NCBI GenBank assembly: GCA_000711775.1
Contig: ARYC01001330.1
Location: forward strand, 1-64,000
Length of the DNA: 64,000 bases
Source: Oxytricha trifallax
Lineage: Eukaryota > Ciliophora > Spirotrichea > Sporadotrichida > Oxytrichidae
Reading direction: 5' to 3'
The notes under the pieces were generated by a model. That model had not been told where the DNA came from, did not search any database, and saw only the letters and a program-made list of their open reading frames with translations. The position numbers were made by a program, and so were the translations under genes. How positions within the stretch are numbered: the stretch's first letter is position 1; each line of letters opens with the position of its first letter. Of the stretch, positions 33,202-44,914 are shown piece by piece.

Positions 33202-33551
33202 TTTGCAAACTGGCCTAATTTCTCTACTAACCCTAATAAAACCCCAACTTTACCCTACTAATCAAAGCACTTATAAACCTCATTAAGGGGTTTTGGGGTT
33301 TTGAATGTACAATATAATAAGTACGCCTTAATATATTAAAAACTTAAAAACATCAAACAGTACAATGTATAATTTATACAATTTGGTCAGAATTATTTTT
33401 AATACTAAGATTTGTAATGAAAAGTTTACTAAATCAATTTACAATTTGAAGCTTACCTAATTAGTGGCAGTTAATTATATATATATATATCTACAGTTAT
33501 ATTTTTATTTTTGAATTTCCCCATTTCAATCGTTTTTATCAATATTATTTA

Positions 33552-35525
33552 CAAATTTTGAATAAATAAAAAAATTTAATTCCAATTTATTTGTAAGAAT
33601 TTGCAGAAATATTTGAATAAATTATAGACTGATTTTCTTTGGTGATGTGTTTTCAGTTTTTATAAAATATAATTATATTTATTTTGAAGTTTAAAGTGAT
33701 TAATAAGTATCGAAGTTCTATTTCTAATTTATCATTAAATATTTAAATAAATTATCAAATAAAGTTAAAATATTTAGCTTATTACTAACTCGTATAAATT
33801 ATTACAGAATTGTAGGATGATTTAGATAAATATATCTAATAATGATATTATAAAGCTTTTCTAAAATTATTACTTTTAAAAAAAATTGTAGGAATACATC
33901 TAAATAAGAAAATTTGTTATAAGCTTAAATTATTCTACTATTAATTATTATCTATTATGTATTTGGCAATGTTCACAAAACTTGGCTATTTAAACTAAAT
34001 AAATTGTATAAAAAAATTGAGTTATTAGTTTTTATTGTTATCTTGATTTTATCTAATCTTCATTTCAAAAAGGACATCGTTTTAGTGTTTTCTGGAAATT
34101 ATTTTTAAAATAAAATCTTTAGGTTCTTGAAATGATTCATGATTATTACTAATTAGTGAATCCAGATAAAATTGCGGGATAAATAAGGTAAATAATGTAG
34201 ATCTTTTTTTAAATTTGCAATAGATTAAATAGTTGCGATAAATTTTAATATTAATTAATTTAATTTCGTTTAATTGCTCTGAATCTAATTTATACTTGTC
34301 ATATTTTTAAGTGTGAAATACAACAATTTCAAATTAAAAAAACATTTTAAAATTCAGATTATTTAATTAATGTTTTTGATTTCAAAATAGTTTTCATTTC
34401 TTCTGATGAAAATACTTGTTAATAAATTTAATTATAAACATCCTAATAAAGATATTATGATTACCAATTTAAAAATTAAAGAACAATTTTTTTAAAAATT
34501 ACATGTAAGCAGTTTGATTTCAGACTCATATCTTTAAATAAATTTAAAAGCAACAATAATTTCCAAGGGATTAACGCTAACAATATTTATAACTTATGAA
34601 AAAGATTTGTTACTATTTTAAATAAAGCATGCCAACAAACAGACCACTTAATTAAATTTTAATTAAAAAACTTAATAAAGATATTTATATATTATTTTAT
34701 TCTCATTTATTAATTTAAAATATTTAATAGATAAGAATTAAGAGAACCCATTAAAAATATTGAATTCTTATAAATATATATGGCAACATACACAGCTAAA
34801 TAAAAGGTTTATTATATTTATAAATAAAAACATAAAGTTATTATAATATTAATTTTATTAAAAATTTATATTTTCTTCTATTTAGGAAAAATAGATGATG
34901 TTTCAAATAATGGCTAAGCTTCATATATAAACTATGTAGGAAAGGCTGATAATCCTGATACTTACGATTTGAAATATCAATAATATAATTGATGAAAAAA
35001 ATTTCAAAAAACATTTGATTAAATAATAATTCTAAGTAAAAATTATTCGATAAATGTTTAGTAAAATAATAGTAGATAGACAAAATGTTGATAATTGGAG
35101 TTTATGTCAATATTTCAAAATTCATTTCAATTTTTAAAATTCCTAAGTTTTATCATATTTTTAAGAATTTGTTCGTATATTCAATATCTATAATTTAATA
35201 CTCATGTTTTATTTTAAAACGAGAGTCATTATATTTATGAAGCTGATAAAAAAAGAGCGATGCTATGTGTCTATATTTGCATATTCTTAAGAACTTTTAA
35301 AGAAGAGGGCAAATTAATTTTGAAAAATTATTTGTCAAAGAATAATTAAAATTAAATTTTTATATTACTGAAAAAACTAAGATTAATAATATAATTAAGC
35401 TTAGAAAATAAACATTTAAGATTATCTTTAGCATTGAAATTGCTATAATTTAAAAATTCAATTAATTATTTTTTACTTTTCTTCCATATTGAGAGTTTGC
35501 AAATCAGCCTTAAAATAATAGTAAA
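33552..35525. other. AT-rich spacer
   Basis: No element end, repeat or convincing coding block was found in this 2 kb. An 80-codon reverse frame at 34841-35083 is low-complexity (Tyr, Phe, Leu, Lys) and has no recognisable motif. Confidence 0.5.
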
Positions 35526-35639
35526 AATAAAAACCCCTGAATGAGGTTTATAAGTGCTTTGATTTGTAGGGAATTTGTTTGGGATTGGGGCTATTTATAG
35601 GTTTTAATGTGAAATTTTGAGAAAATGTATTTAATTTAA

Positions 35640-37082
35640 TCACTCAAAACGCACGTTTGAATCATGTGGAAGAGGTCTGAAGTTTATCTTACTTAACCAC
35701 TACTCTATCTGCTCTATTGAAATGTCCGATATTGAGTTTGGTGTTATTAATATTATTATTATTATTGACTCTGTCATTTATTCAATGATTGAGAGACTCT
35801 AGTTTTGTCAATAAATTGCTTTATTCTTTGTGTTTCGTCATTCTCGCACCTTGAAGAGTAGTAATCTTTGCGAGGCATATCGCACTCTATTAATATTTCT
35901 GCAAAGGCCAACACATCCCACTATAAGTCTCCATCTCTCCAGTCTTCTCTTTCTGGATAATAGCTCTGAGTTCCCATAACACTTCCAAGTCTTGATACTT
36001 CAATTCTTAAGGATCTGTTGAAATCAAAAATTTTTACTGTTTCTGGTTAAAAATTTAATATTTTTGTCTCAGGCTTAAGATCCCAGTGAACAAAGTCTAA
36101 CTTATTAATCTCTTAGAATACCCTGTATAGTTTAGGTTGCTATTAGTGAAAGGTATTTATGATTTCTTTAATCAATTATGAAATCTTGGTGGGTCATTTC
36201 AAATAGCGGGAGTCTGAAAGCTACATGACCATTGGCAAGGAGAAAAGCATCTAGCTTTATTAAGTATTTGTACTCTTTAAACTTAGCCTGAGTGAGTACT
36301 TAATACTCATGAGTAAACTCCATTTAATACTTATCATCACTAATAAGACAGTTGAAAGGATATACTTTGTAAGCATACTGATGATCCTTAATAACTTTCT
36401 TGTCATAGGAATCCTCTAGAATTAGTAAGCTTTAGAGAGAAGTATCTAAATCAATCAATTCAAGTACTGAAATTTTCTTATATTTTATAATAATCATGAT
36501 TTTATTGACCTCTGATACTAAGAGGATGCGTTCAATCCTCCCATACTCTGATTCGCTAGCTTGTTAAAGCTCAGCAACTTAAAGAGGCTTCATTGCTTTT
36601 CTTTTTTTGAGCAACTTCAGTTGAGTGTCTTAGTCTTCAACCTCTATTTCTTTCTTGTGGCTTTTAAAGGATTATTTTTAAGTCTCTTTTATGAGAGTAC
36701 AGCCTAGGGCACTCAAAGCAATCGTACTTTCCATCAACTTTCTCATGATTTAAGTATACATTAGGCTTAGCTTCTTCACGGACCTTTATACCAGCTAGAT
36801 TTTTGAGTGAAGTTTCTTTCACACTTCTCACAAAAATATCATTCAACTTCCTCTGCTTACAATGAAATTTCTTTTCTACCTCCTCTCTGTTTCTCACACA
36901 CTTGTTTGCCATTTATTTTCTATTATTAGAATCTATTTTAATAACAGAGACCTCAAGTGATAGGTCTGGTAGTTCCTTATGAGAGTTCATCTCCAGCTAT
37001 CACACTCTTTATTGCTACCAAAGGTAAGTCTTATTTAGTTTGATGGAAGTGCTGTTGTTTTTCTTAAAATGTTAGCGCTCAT
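35640..37082 (-). pseudogene. TBE-4 zinc-finger/kinase gene
   Basis: It starts MSANILRKTTALPSNQIRLT at 37082 and ends PHDSNVRFE with a TGA at 35640-35642. The zinc-finger region is partly out of frame (a finger-like CFECPRLYSHKRDLK near 36690). In the kinase domain the catalytic loop reads HWDLKPET instead of HRDLKPEN, and the DFG position reads IFDFNRS. The frameshifts and loop changes suggest it no longer makes an active protein. The layout is otherwise as in TBE-3. Confidence 0.75.
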
Positions 37083-37596
37083 ATTTAAATTTGAATTTAA
37101 ATATAAAACTGCCTCTATTATTGAACTTTGCATCCCTAAAATTTTCAAGGTAAGTTTTTAGAGTATTAAAGAAGAAATATAAGTGCTAAGAGACGATCCA
37201 GCTCTAAATATGGCAGAGAAAGAATCCATTTTAACTTTCAATAATAAGTTTATTATAGCCCGTATAATTTAGGAGGCGCACTTAATTATGTACGTACTGC
37301 GTTAGGAGGTATTTTATTATTTTGTGATTAAAATAAGGGTGTTCCTAATTAAGTACTAGAATTAATTTAAGCTCCTAATTAAGTACATACTAATTTAAAT
37401 TCAAAAACATGGAACTATAACAGTAGAAATTGATATCAATGTCTCAAGTTTGAAGCCAGTTCTCAAAACCTTCTCTATATCTATGTTAAAGGTTGACCTC
37501 CGAGTAAGCCAATATTTAATAGTAAGTATTAGCGAGGTATATAATTGAAATCAATAACCTTAAATTTGAATATAGATTCCTAGATCTGTTAACAAG

Positions 37597-38407
37597 ATGG
37601 ATTTAATGAATTATGCAATGAAAAGAGTGCAAGAACAAGAATTGATTCAAAGATTTAGAAGCAAGGAGGATTTGCATCGCTACCTGGGGCTGCAAGGTAA
37701 CTAACTCATAGTAACTAAAATTGATTATATTGTTGGTTTGCTCCTGCCAACGATGGAAGGTGCTAATATTTCATTTCTAAGAGCGACTAAAATTTCATTT
37801 CTAAGAGCGATACTCTGCGAAGAGAAGAAAGCATTGAAAACTTTAGATGAAAAGTTTAAAAATTCCAAACAATCCAGAAATCTCAGTGACTAATTTATAT
37901 GACGATGCAATGAATGATCAAGAAGTTTCGCAGTACCTGCCTACTAAGAAGCAGTTGTCAAATAAACTTTCCTGAAAGAAACTATTTCTTTGGCATACTT
38001 GCAACAATCAAAGGTGATTACTTGAAAGAAATTATCCAAGAATCTCATAAGAAAAGGTACAGCATCTCTTCAGAAGATAAGGACAAACAAAGGATCAAGA
38101 TAAGTGAGAGCTGGTTATGAGAGTTGCAGAAGCACCCTTATATTTCAAGTAAGATTTCAAGCTTAACTCTTTAGAAAAATATGGAACTAGCATCTTCTTG
38201 ATGATAGAATAGAGATAGCTTCACAGAGAGCGAAAGTCGCAGACAAAGAATGAAGCTAATAAGAGACTTTATTAAAATATTTAGCATCCAGAGTCAATGA
38301 ACATTGATGCTGGAGCTAGCAGTAAGAGTAGAAACATGGGAGGAGGGAACAAATAGGAGGAAGAAAAGAAAGAAAAGCCAGCTCCAACTAAAGAATTTTA
38401 AATGTGA
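37597..38407 (+). pseudogene. TBE-4 small ORF (22-kDa ORF)
   Basis: It starts MDLMNYAMKRVQEQELIQRF and ends in KEFQM with a TGA at 38405-38407. A segment near 37765-37805 is duplicated (ATTTCATTTCTAAGAGCGA occurs twice), and the frame is shifted before the conserved NPEISVTNLYDDAMNDQEV block. The 26-nt intron (GTAAGATTTC to CTCTTTAG, near 38150) is preserved and joins PYISS to KKYGTSIFLM. Function unknown. Confidence 0.7.
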
Positions 38408-39296
38408 TTTGTAGATTCTTTAACTTAACTATAAAACTTATTTAAATAAATTCACTCTCCCTACTTTAGCACGCTTTTAGCCAATAAATTATCTACTCTT
38501 TTCGCTCAATTTTAATAAGTCTACTGTATTGATAGGTAAGTCATGCATTAAGTGGTAGAGGAGCAGTATCTTGTAATGATATTTTAATATACCCCAGTAG
38601 AATTTGATAACATTAAACTATGGGCTGTAAGGCACGTTGAACACTGGTATTATTCTAAGTTGTTCATAATTCTTCCTGGTTTCTTTTGTCTTATGAACAG
38701 AAAGATTATCAACGAATAGTATAATCTCTTATTCATGGTACTTCTCTCTCAGCTGCTCTAAGAACTTAATATACTGCTCTGTCTTAATAGAGCGAGGATG
38801 AATAACATAAGTTTCTAAACCAGCATCCTCGCTAATACCTCCAAGAATTGCCATTGTTTATACCTTGACTTTCTAGTCATATACTTCTATGTTGCTATGC
38901 CTCTTATACCAAGACTTCTAGATGAAAGTGTTGAAGGTAAACACAGCCTCCTCAGCATGTATAAACTCAATATTATTCTATTAAGCTCTCTGCATTAAAT
39001 TATAAATATAATTTAGGTTATTGTTGTAAAATGACTGAGTGAAATCAATCACTCTCTTGATACGATCCACACCTTTGTAAGAGATACCATTTCGTTTAAA
39101 GATGTTGGCTATAGACTCGGCAGAGATCTTAAAATCAGGGAACTGGCGGAGAAACATAGAAGCTCGTTGGTCGAAGAGAAGTGAGCCCAATACTTCAAAG
39201 TTTTCTCATTAATAAGATAGTCAATATGCTTCTATTGAAACATTGACTTCCTCTAAAGCATAGAATTGAGCTATTATTGCTTAAGTTATACTGATA
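38408..39296 (-). pseudogene. TBE-4 transposase, first copy, N-terminus missing
   Basis: The reverse frame contains FDQRASMFLRQFPDFKISAE, NGISYKGVDRIKRVIDFTQS, the first-Asp region (EFIHAEEAVFTFNTF), the second-Asp region DNLSVHKTKETRKNYE, and a degraded Glu region. The expected acidic residue of the first-Asp motif reads EE here instead of DE. It is cut at 39296 where the inverted repeat turns. The 3' end is approximate. Confidence 0.7.
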
Positions 39297-40198
39297 TAAG
39301 ACTGTCAAAACCACAATACCTCTTAAAGAGGTTTATAAGTGCTTTTATTTTTGAGGAATTTGTTAGGTGTTGGGGTTATTAATTAAATGCTAGATTAAAA
39401 TTACTATCTTTTGGGGACTATTTTTGATGCAGAGTAAATAGATTTAGTGTTTGAACTGCGTTATGGATGTGAAATAAAAAATGATTAAGACAAACCAGTA
39501 CTGAACTATAAGTCATTTATACTGCTCTTAAAGTGAAAAACTGTTCGCTCCAACGGCCTTAAATCAGTATAACTTAAGCAATAATAGCTCAATTCTATGC
39601 TTTAGAGGAAGTCAATGTTTCAATAGAAGCATATTGACTATCTTATTAATGAGAAAACTTTGAAGTATTGGGCTCACTTCTCTTCGACCAACGAGCTTCT
39701 ATGTTTCTCCGCCAGTTCCCTGATTTTAAGATCTCTGCCGAGTCTATAGCCAACATCTTTAAACGAAATGGTATCTCTTACAAAGGTGTGGATCGTATCA
39801 AGAGAGTGATTGATTTCACTCAGTCATTTTACAACAATAACCTAAATTATATTTATAATTTAATGCAGAGAGCTTAATAGAATAATATTGAGTTTATACA
39901 TGCTGAGGAGGCTGTGTTTACCTTCAACACTTTCATCTAGAAGTCTTGGTATAAGAGGCATAGCAACATAGAAGTATATGACTAGAAAGTCAAGGTATAA
40001 ACAATGGCAATTCTTGGAGGTATTAGCGAGGATGCTGGTTTAGAAACTTATGTTATTCATCCTCGCTCTATTAAGACAGAGCAGTATATTAAGTTCTTAG
40101 AGCAGCTGAGAGAGAAGTACCATGAATAAGAGATTATACTATTCGTTGATAATCTTTCTGTTCATAAGACAAAAGAAACCAGGAAGAATTATGAACAA
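38660..40198. repeat. Inverted repeat within TBE-4 (arms about 635 bp)
   Basis: The arms 38660-39296 and 39566-40198 are inverted copies around a 270-bp centre that contains a TBE end. The encoded 69-residue peptides are identical in the two arms. Confidence 0.9.
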
Positions 40199-40200
40199 AT
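39306..40200 (+). pseudogene. TBE-4 transposase, second copy, inverted, C-terminus missing
   Basis: A TBE terminus (CAAAACCACAATACC at 39307) and ATG at 39387 give MLDQNYYLLGTIFDAEQIDL and FELRYGC. From 39566 on the sequence is the inverse of 38660-39296 and nearly identical to it, including the 69-codon frame starting MGSLLFDQRASMFLRQFPDF. It breaks off near 40200 after the DNLSVHKTKET region, where it meets the right TBE end. The near-identity of the arms points to a recent event or arm-to-arm conversion. Confidence 0.8.
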
Positions 40201-40921
40201 TAGAACAACAAATTCCCTATTAATCAAAGGACTTATAAACTTCATTAAAGGGGGTTGTAGTGTTTTGAATGTAACATTCAAATTATTTGAATATATATTT
40301 AATAATTCATTTTTTTCTTTCTTTTGAGTTTTTAATTAATATGGTTATGAATATAAAATGTATTAATCGTAGTTATTTTGAAATTATACAATTACATTAA
40401 TAAATATATTAATAAAGATTTTATAAAATTTGAGTTTGAGACATGCTACTTTCGACAATGATCATAATGTGAATTTAAAAAAATATAATTTATAAAAATA
40501 AGTAATAAATAGAAATTGATATCTTACTTAACTATATAAAATTTCGTTGATTTTTAGGCTTATTATTTTTTTAATTTAATAAATCAATTGTATTTTCATA
40601 TTTATTCATAATCTTCTATATTTTATTTCATTATTTTTTATTTCTAAAAAGCTAATAATTATATAATTTTTCCTTAAAAATTATATCTCCAAAATTATAT
40701 TTTCTAGTTTTAATTAAAATTTATTTTAATAGATAGTTAATTATGTAATTAATTATTTATTTATATATTTTGACTTTCGGATGCCTTTCAAATTACAAGA
40801 ATGAAGATCCAACTTCAAATGTTATTGGTTTAATGTATTGGGACCATAGTTCAAGGTATATAAATTATGTCTATAAAGTAGTCGATACTGGGTCAGTTAA
40901 GATATAATTAATATTAATTAG

Positions 40922-42142
40922 AAAAAATTGTATATTCTGCCAATAATTAGAAATGTAAAAATTAAAAATGATCAAACCGAAATACATAAAATATTTGAAA
41001 AAAATGTGACTATAATTAATTATTAAAATTAAATAAATTTTTGGATCTTTAAGGTATAAAAATAAATTGAATCACTTGAGCCATGATCAAGTTGGTTCAT
41101 TTTATTTGATATAGTTTAAATATTATTATTTCCTTCTTCAAATTTTCTTAATCTGTATAATTTTAATATACAGTCTCAATTTTATTAATTTGCTTTATAT
41201 TATTTTATTTTTTATAATTAACTTTTTGCGAGCTACCGTGAAAAAGTTGATTGTGGAAGCTCGCAATTAACATCTTTTTAATTATTTTATCAATATATTT
41301 TTTAATATTTGAGGATATGTATATATTGTCGTGAAAGGTTATAAAACTCTTAGTAATTAATAAATTATCTGTTTTTAAAGATTTTGTGAGTAAATAAGTT
41401 AGAAAGAGAAATTCTAATATTCAGTTACTGTGTATATTAATTAAATTTTCGATTTTTAGAAATCTTTTTCCATTTTTAATTTTATAATCAAAAATTATTT
41501 TATTCATTAAATTATAGAGTATAAATGATCTCTTTTTAAATTCATCAATTTTAATTGTTTTTTGTATTATTTTATCGATACATTTTAAATTTATTAAAAA
41601 TGGAAAAAGATTTCTAAAAATCGAAAATTTAATTAATATACACAGTAACTGAATATTAGAATTTCTCTTTCTAACTTATTTACTCACAAAATCTTTAAAA
41701 ACAGATAATTTATTAATTACTAAGAGTTTTATAACCTTTCACGACAATATATACATATCCTCAAATATTAAAAAATATATTGATAAAATAATTAAAAAGA
41801 TGTTAATTGCGAGCTTCCACAATCAACTTTTTCACGGTAGCTCGCAAAAAGTTAATTATAAAAAATAAAATAATATAAGCAAATTAATAAAATTGAGACT
41901 GTATATTCAATTTATGCAGATTAAGTAAATTTGAAGAAGAAGAAAATAATATTTAAACTATATCAAATAAAGTGAGCCAACTTGATCATGGCTCAAGTGA
42001 TTCAAACTTTATTCCTTATAGATCCAAAAATTTATTTAATTTTAATAATTAATTATAGTTATTTTTTCAAATATATTATGTATTTCGGTTTGATTATTTT
42101 GAATATTTACATTTCTAATTATAGGCAGAATATACAATTTTC
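40922..42142. mobile_element. 1.2-kb palindromic element
   Basis: The left arm from GAAAAAATTGTATATTCTGC and the right arm ending with its inverse (GCAGAATATACAATTTTC) are about 555 bp each, around a loop of about 110 bp near 41481-41590. Divergence between arms is higher near the ends and almost nil near the centre (GCGAGCTACCGTGAAAAAG is identical). No protein was recognised. The near-terminal motif CTGCCAATAATTAGAAATGT resembles the CTGCCACTAATTAGG motif of the element at 28243. It is a possible non-coding relative of that element. Confidence 0.8.
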
Positions 42143-44690
42143 TAAATGTTATTTGATTAATTTCAGGGGTGAAACTACTTGAAGGACTTCAATATAATCA
42201 AATACAATTAATTTCCTTATTACGGTCAATTAGAGGTCGATAATCAAAATTTATGCTATAAAAACATTCTAAGCAATGTTGGATAGAAAAGTGAATAAAT
42301 CCATTTTTATTTACCATTATAATTTTGTTTCAAAATGAATTGTATGCCGTAAATTTTCTAACAAAAAAATATATGTTATGCATGTTTAACTCTCAAATCT
42401 TATATATGTTATATCTATTTTTAAATCCATAAAAAAATACTAAATTAATGCTTAGTTTGTTCCCATATTCATACAATATGTGATTTTGCAACTTCTTCTC
42501 ATTTTAATTTATCTGATTAAGTAATTAGCTTTATTTGCTAAATGTATTTCTGTATGTTGTTTTTTTCTTATTACATCAGGCATTAATTTTAATCTTTTTC
42601 TTAATTTCTTTTCATTTTACATCGCATTTTATTTTCGAAACTTTGAAAAGCTAAACGTTAACGGTTTAATTAATTCAATAATTCCAGCAACCAACAATTA
42701 TATAAATGCTCTTTTTTGAGATAAATTTAATGTTTAATCAATTTAATAATCTTCGGATTTTGAACATAGAAGAACTTATATTTAGAGTTATTTATCCCAA
42801 CGATTGCTTAAAAATGCTATCTAAAATAGTCATTTGTGATAATTAATGGTACTTAAAATAATTTTTTGCATAGAATCTTTAGAAAATAATATAAAAAACT
42901 CTAGCTGACAAGGTTAATTGAGTTCTATTATAATATATTTCCAAGAAATAAATTTTTCTCTAAAATAAATTAATGCAAACAAATCTTACAACTCCAGCAA
43001 TATTCCTCTTAAAATTATAATAAATTTTTTGTTAAAATCAGTTTTTAAACCTCAAAAAAAAGATTTGTAAGACTAGTATATAATAATTTTGATATAAGTT
43101 GCAGTTTTATTAATTATTTTTCATGTTCTTGAGTAAAAGCGACTTCGATATTATGATTTTATAATTAAAATTATCCATTTATTATTGATAGCTATAAAAA
43201 TAAATTTCTTAAAATACCAAAATAGTTTTTTATAATCGTAAAAATTAATGATTAATAAAAATAAATTCTTTAATAAAGTATTATAAGACAAGTTCTTTAT
43301 ATCTTTTTTACTTTTTATAATAAATTATTTAATGGTATAAATAAAGGTTGGTGGTCTATAACAATATGTTGTATCAGCTGTGCCGCTAACCCCTTAAAAT
43401 TAATGCATAGATTATTATTTATTTTAATTTATTAAGAAACTAAAATGTGCTGGTTAATATATATCAACATCTGGAAAACTATAATTTATCATTAATTTTA
43501 AAACACAAACATTTTTAATAAATAATTATATAAGTCTACTATCAGAATTAACAATCTTTATATAGAACTAAGAAATTATAAAATTAACGATATCACAATA
43601 AATTATTTAAGTTATTTAATAAAATAAAATATTAACGTTTTCCAAATGAATTCTAAATAAAATTTCTCAAGACTAACACTTTTTTTTAGATTAATTCTTC
43701 AACAATAGTTGTATTAACATAGTAAGGCAACCGTAATAAGTATATTAACCTCATTTATGTCCGTGTTTTTATATTTCTTTATAGCTTGAGGTTTAAATCT
43801 GAGTTTGAAGCCTCTGAAAAAATTAAATTAACCAAAAATATTTTTGAAAATTTTCCAAATCTGCTATTTATTACTCTTGTCATGAAAATCTTTAGTTCTT
43901 TGAAAGTTTAAGATTTTAGGTCGTTTTTTAAATATGAAATAAATTTAGAATTTAAAAAATAATGAAAAGATTCATGAATTGGAATTTTTGGGGAGGTCTT
44001 GTAAAGTATTCTCATCAGTATTTAAGGTAATTAATTTATTAGAATTTATAAAATGTAACAATCTGATAACTCTTATTCAATTTTATTTAAATTTTTTTAT
44101 TATATATATATATTCTTTAATTACATAACTTTTTATTTAAGAGATTTAATAAATTATTGAATATAAAATAATAAATTTTCTACTAAGAATATGATATTCC
44201 GTAGAATGGTTTAAACGTAATCTAAAACACACCCACATATCATAGTGTATAAGTTGGCTTGAAACTAAATCAATAGGGATCAGTTTAAGTTAAATTAAAC
44301 TAATTTCTATTCCTGGCATAGACAGATTAGTTTTTCCAAGGATTAGCAGTAGGTTCAATAAACAAAGATTAGAATAAATTTATTATAATGTAATTTGCAA
44401 AAATAATGAATAAGTATTGAGTCTAATTTTAAACATTAATTAAAACTTTATTTGATCTTACAAAATATAATAAATTTGAAATGCTTTATTTTATGAATTG
44501 TAATTCTTAATAGTTAAATTTCATTATTTTTAGTAATCATTGCATTATTTTTAAAAGTAACTATAATTTTAAGTAGAACTTTTTTATCTCATTTTTGAAT
44601 TTTATTGAATTTTAATTATGTTTTTTTAAAAATTTATTAGCAACTTTTTTTTCTTCAGAAATTATCTATTTAATTTAAATAAAGATGCTT
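42143..44690. other. AT-rich spacer
   Basis: No repeats or coding blocks were identified. Small less AT-rich spots near 43345-43400 and 44220-44350 gave no recognisable peptide. Confidence 0.5.
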
Positions 44691-44914
44691 CTAATATTGA
44701 AGGAATATAATTTTTTTGTGAATTAAATTCATAATTAAAAATTTTAATAATTATAATCAATACCCCGAAACCCCTTCAGTAGTTTGATTGAGTTTTTATT
44801 GATAAAAGTAGACTATTAAGGCATACTTTATTAGGGTTTTAATAGGGTTTATTTAGGGGATAAGAGTTTAAATGTTATGTAGATTAGTGTGTATTTTAAG
44901 TGTTGTATTTTAAA

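Larger units (their letters stand above)
29187..33303 (-). mobile_element. TBE: TBE-3: near-intact telomere-bearing element
   Basis: 4117 bp with two full C4A4 repeats at each end (CAAAACCCCAAAACCCC and its inverse) and an AAT duplication at 29184-29186 and 33304-33306. The subterminal repeat GGTTTATAAGTGCTTTGAT groups it with TBE-2 and TBE-4. It carries the standard three genes, all largely open under the TGA-only code. It is the best-preserved TBE in the window and inserted in an older inverted-repeat element. Confidence 0.93.
28243..33551. mobile_element. Inverted-repeat element carrying a Rep-helicase-like fossil, split by TBE-3
   Basis: The left arm 28243-28570 and the right arm (29110-29183 plus 33307-33551) are inverted copies. 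They share an end near ATAATATTGATAAAAACG, the string AACTGCCACTAATTAGGTAA, and an inner part near CAGAATTCAATGAATAG. TBE-3 lies in the right arm with an AAT duplication. Without TBE-3 the element is about 1.2 kb: arms of about 320 bp around a core of about 540 bp with a higher GC content. The AACTGCCA.TAATTAGG motif also occurs near 19100 and at the ends of the palindrome at 40922, suggesting a wider family. Confidence 0.8.
35529..40267 (-). mobile_element. TBE: TBE-4: TBE rearranged by an inverted duplication of its transposase end
   Basis: The left end AAAAACCCCTGAATGAGG keeps one C4 repeat; the right end GGGGGTTGTAGTGTTTTG is degraded. AAT lies on both sides (35526-35528 and 40268-40270). 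The kinase and small genes are in the usual order. Beyond the transposase fragment there is an internal TBE terminus (from 39306) and a second transposase fragment in the opposite direction, so the right part is an inverted repeat with arms of about 635 bp. Subterminal sequence groups it with TBE-2. Confidence 0.85.
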
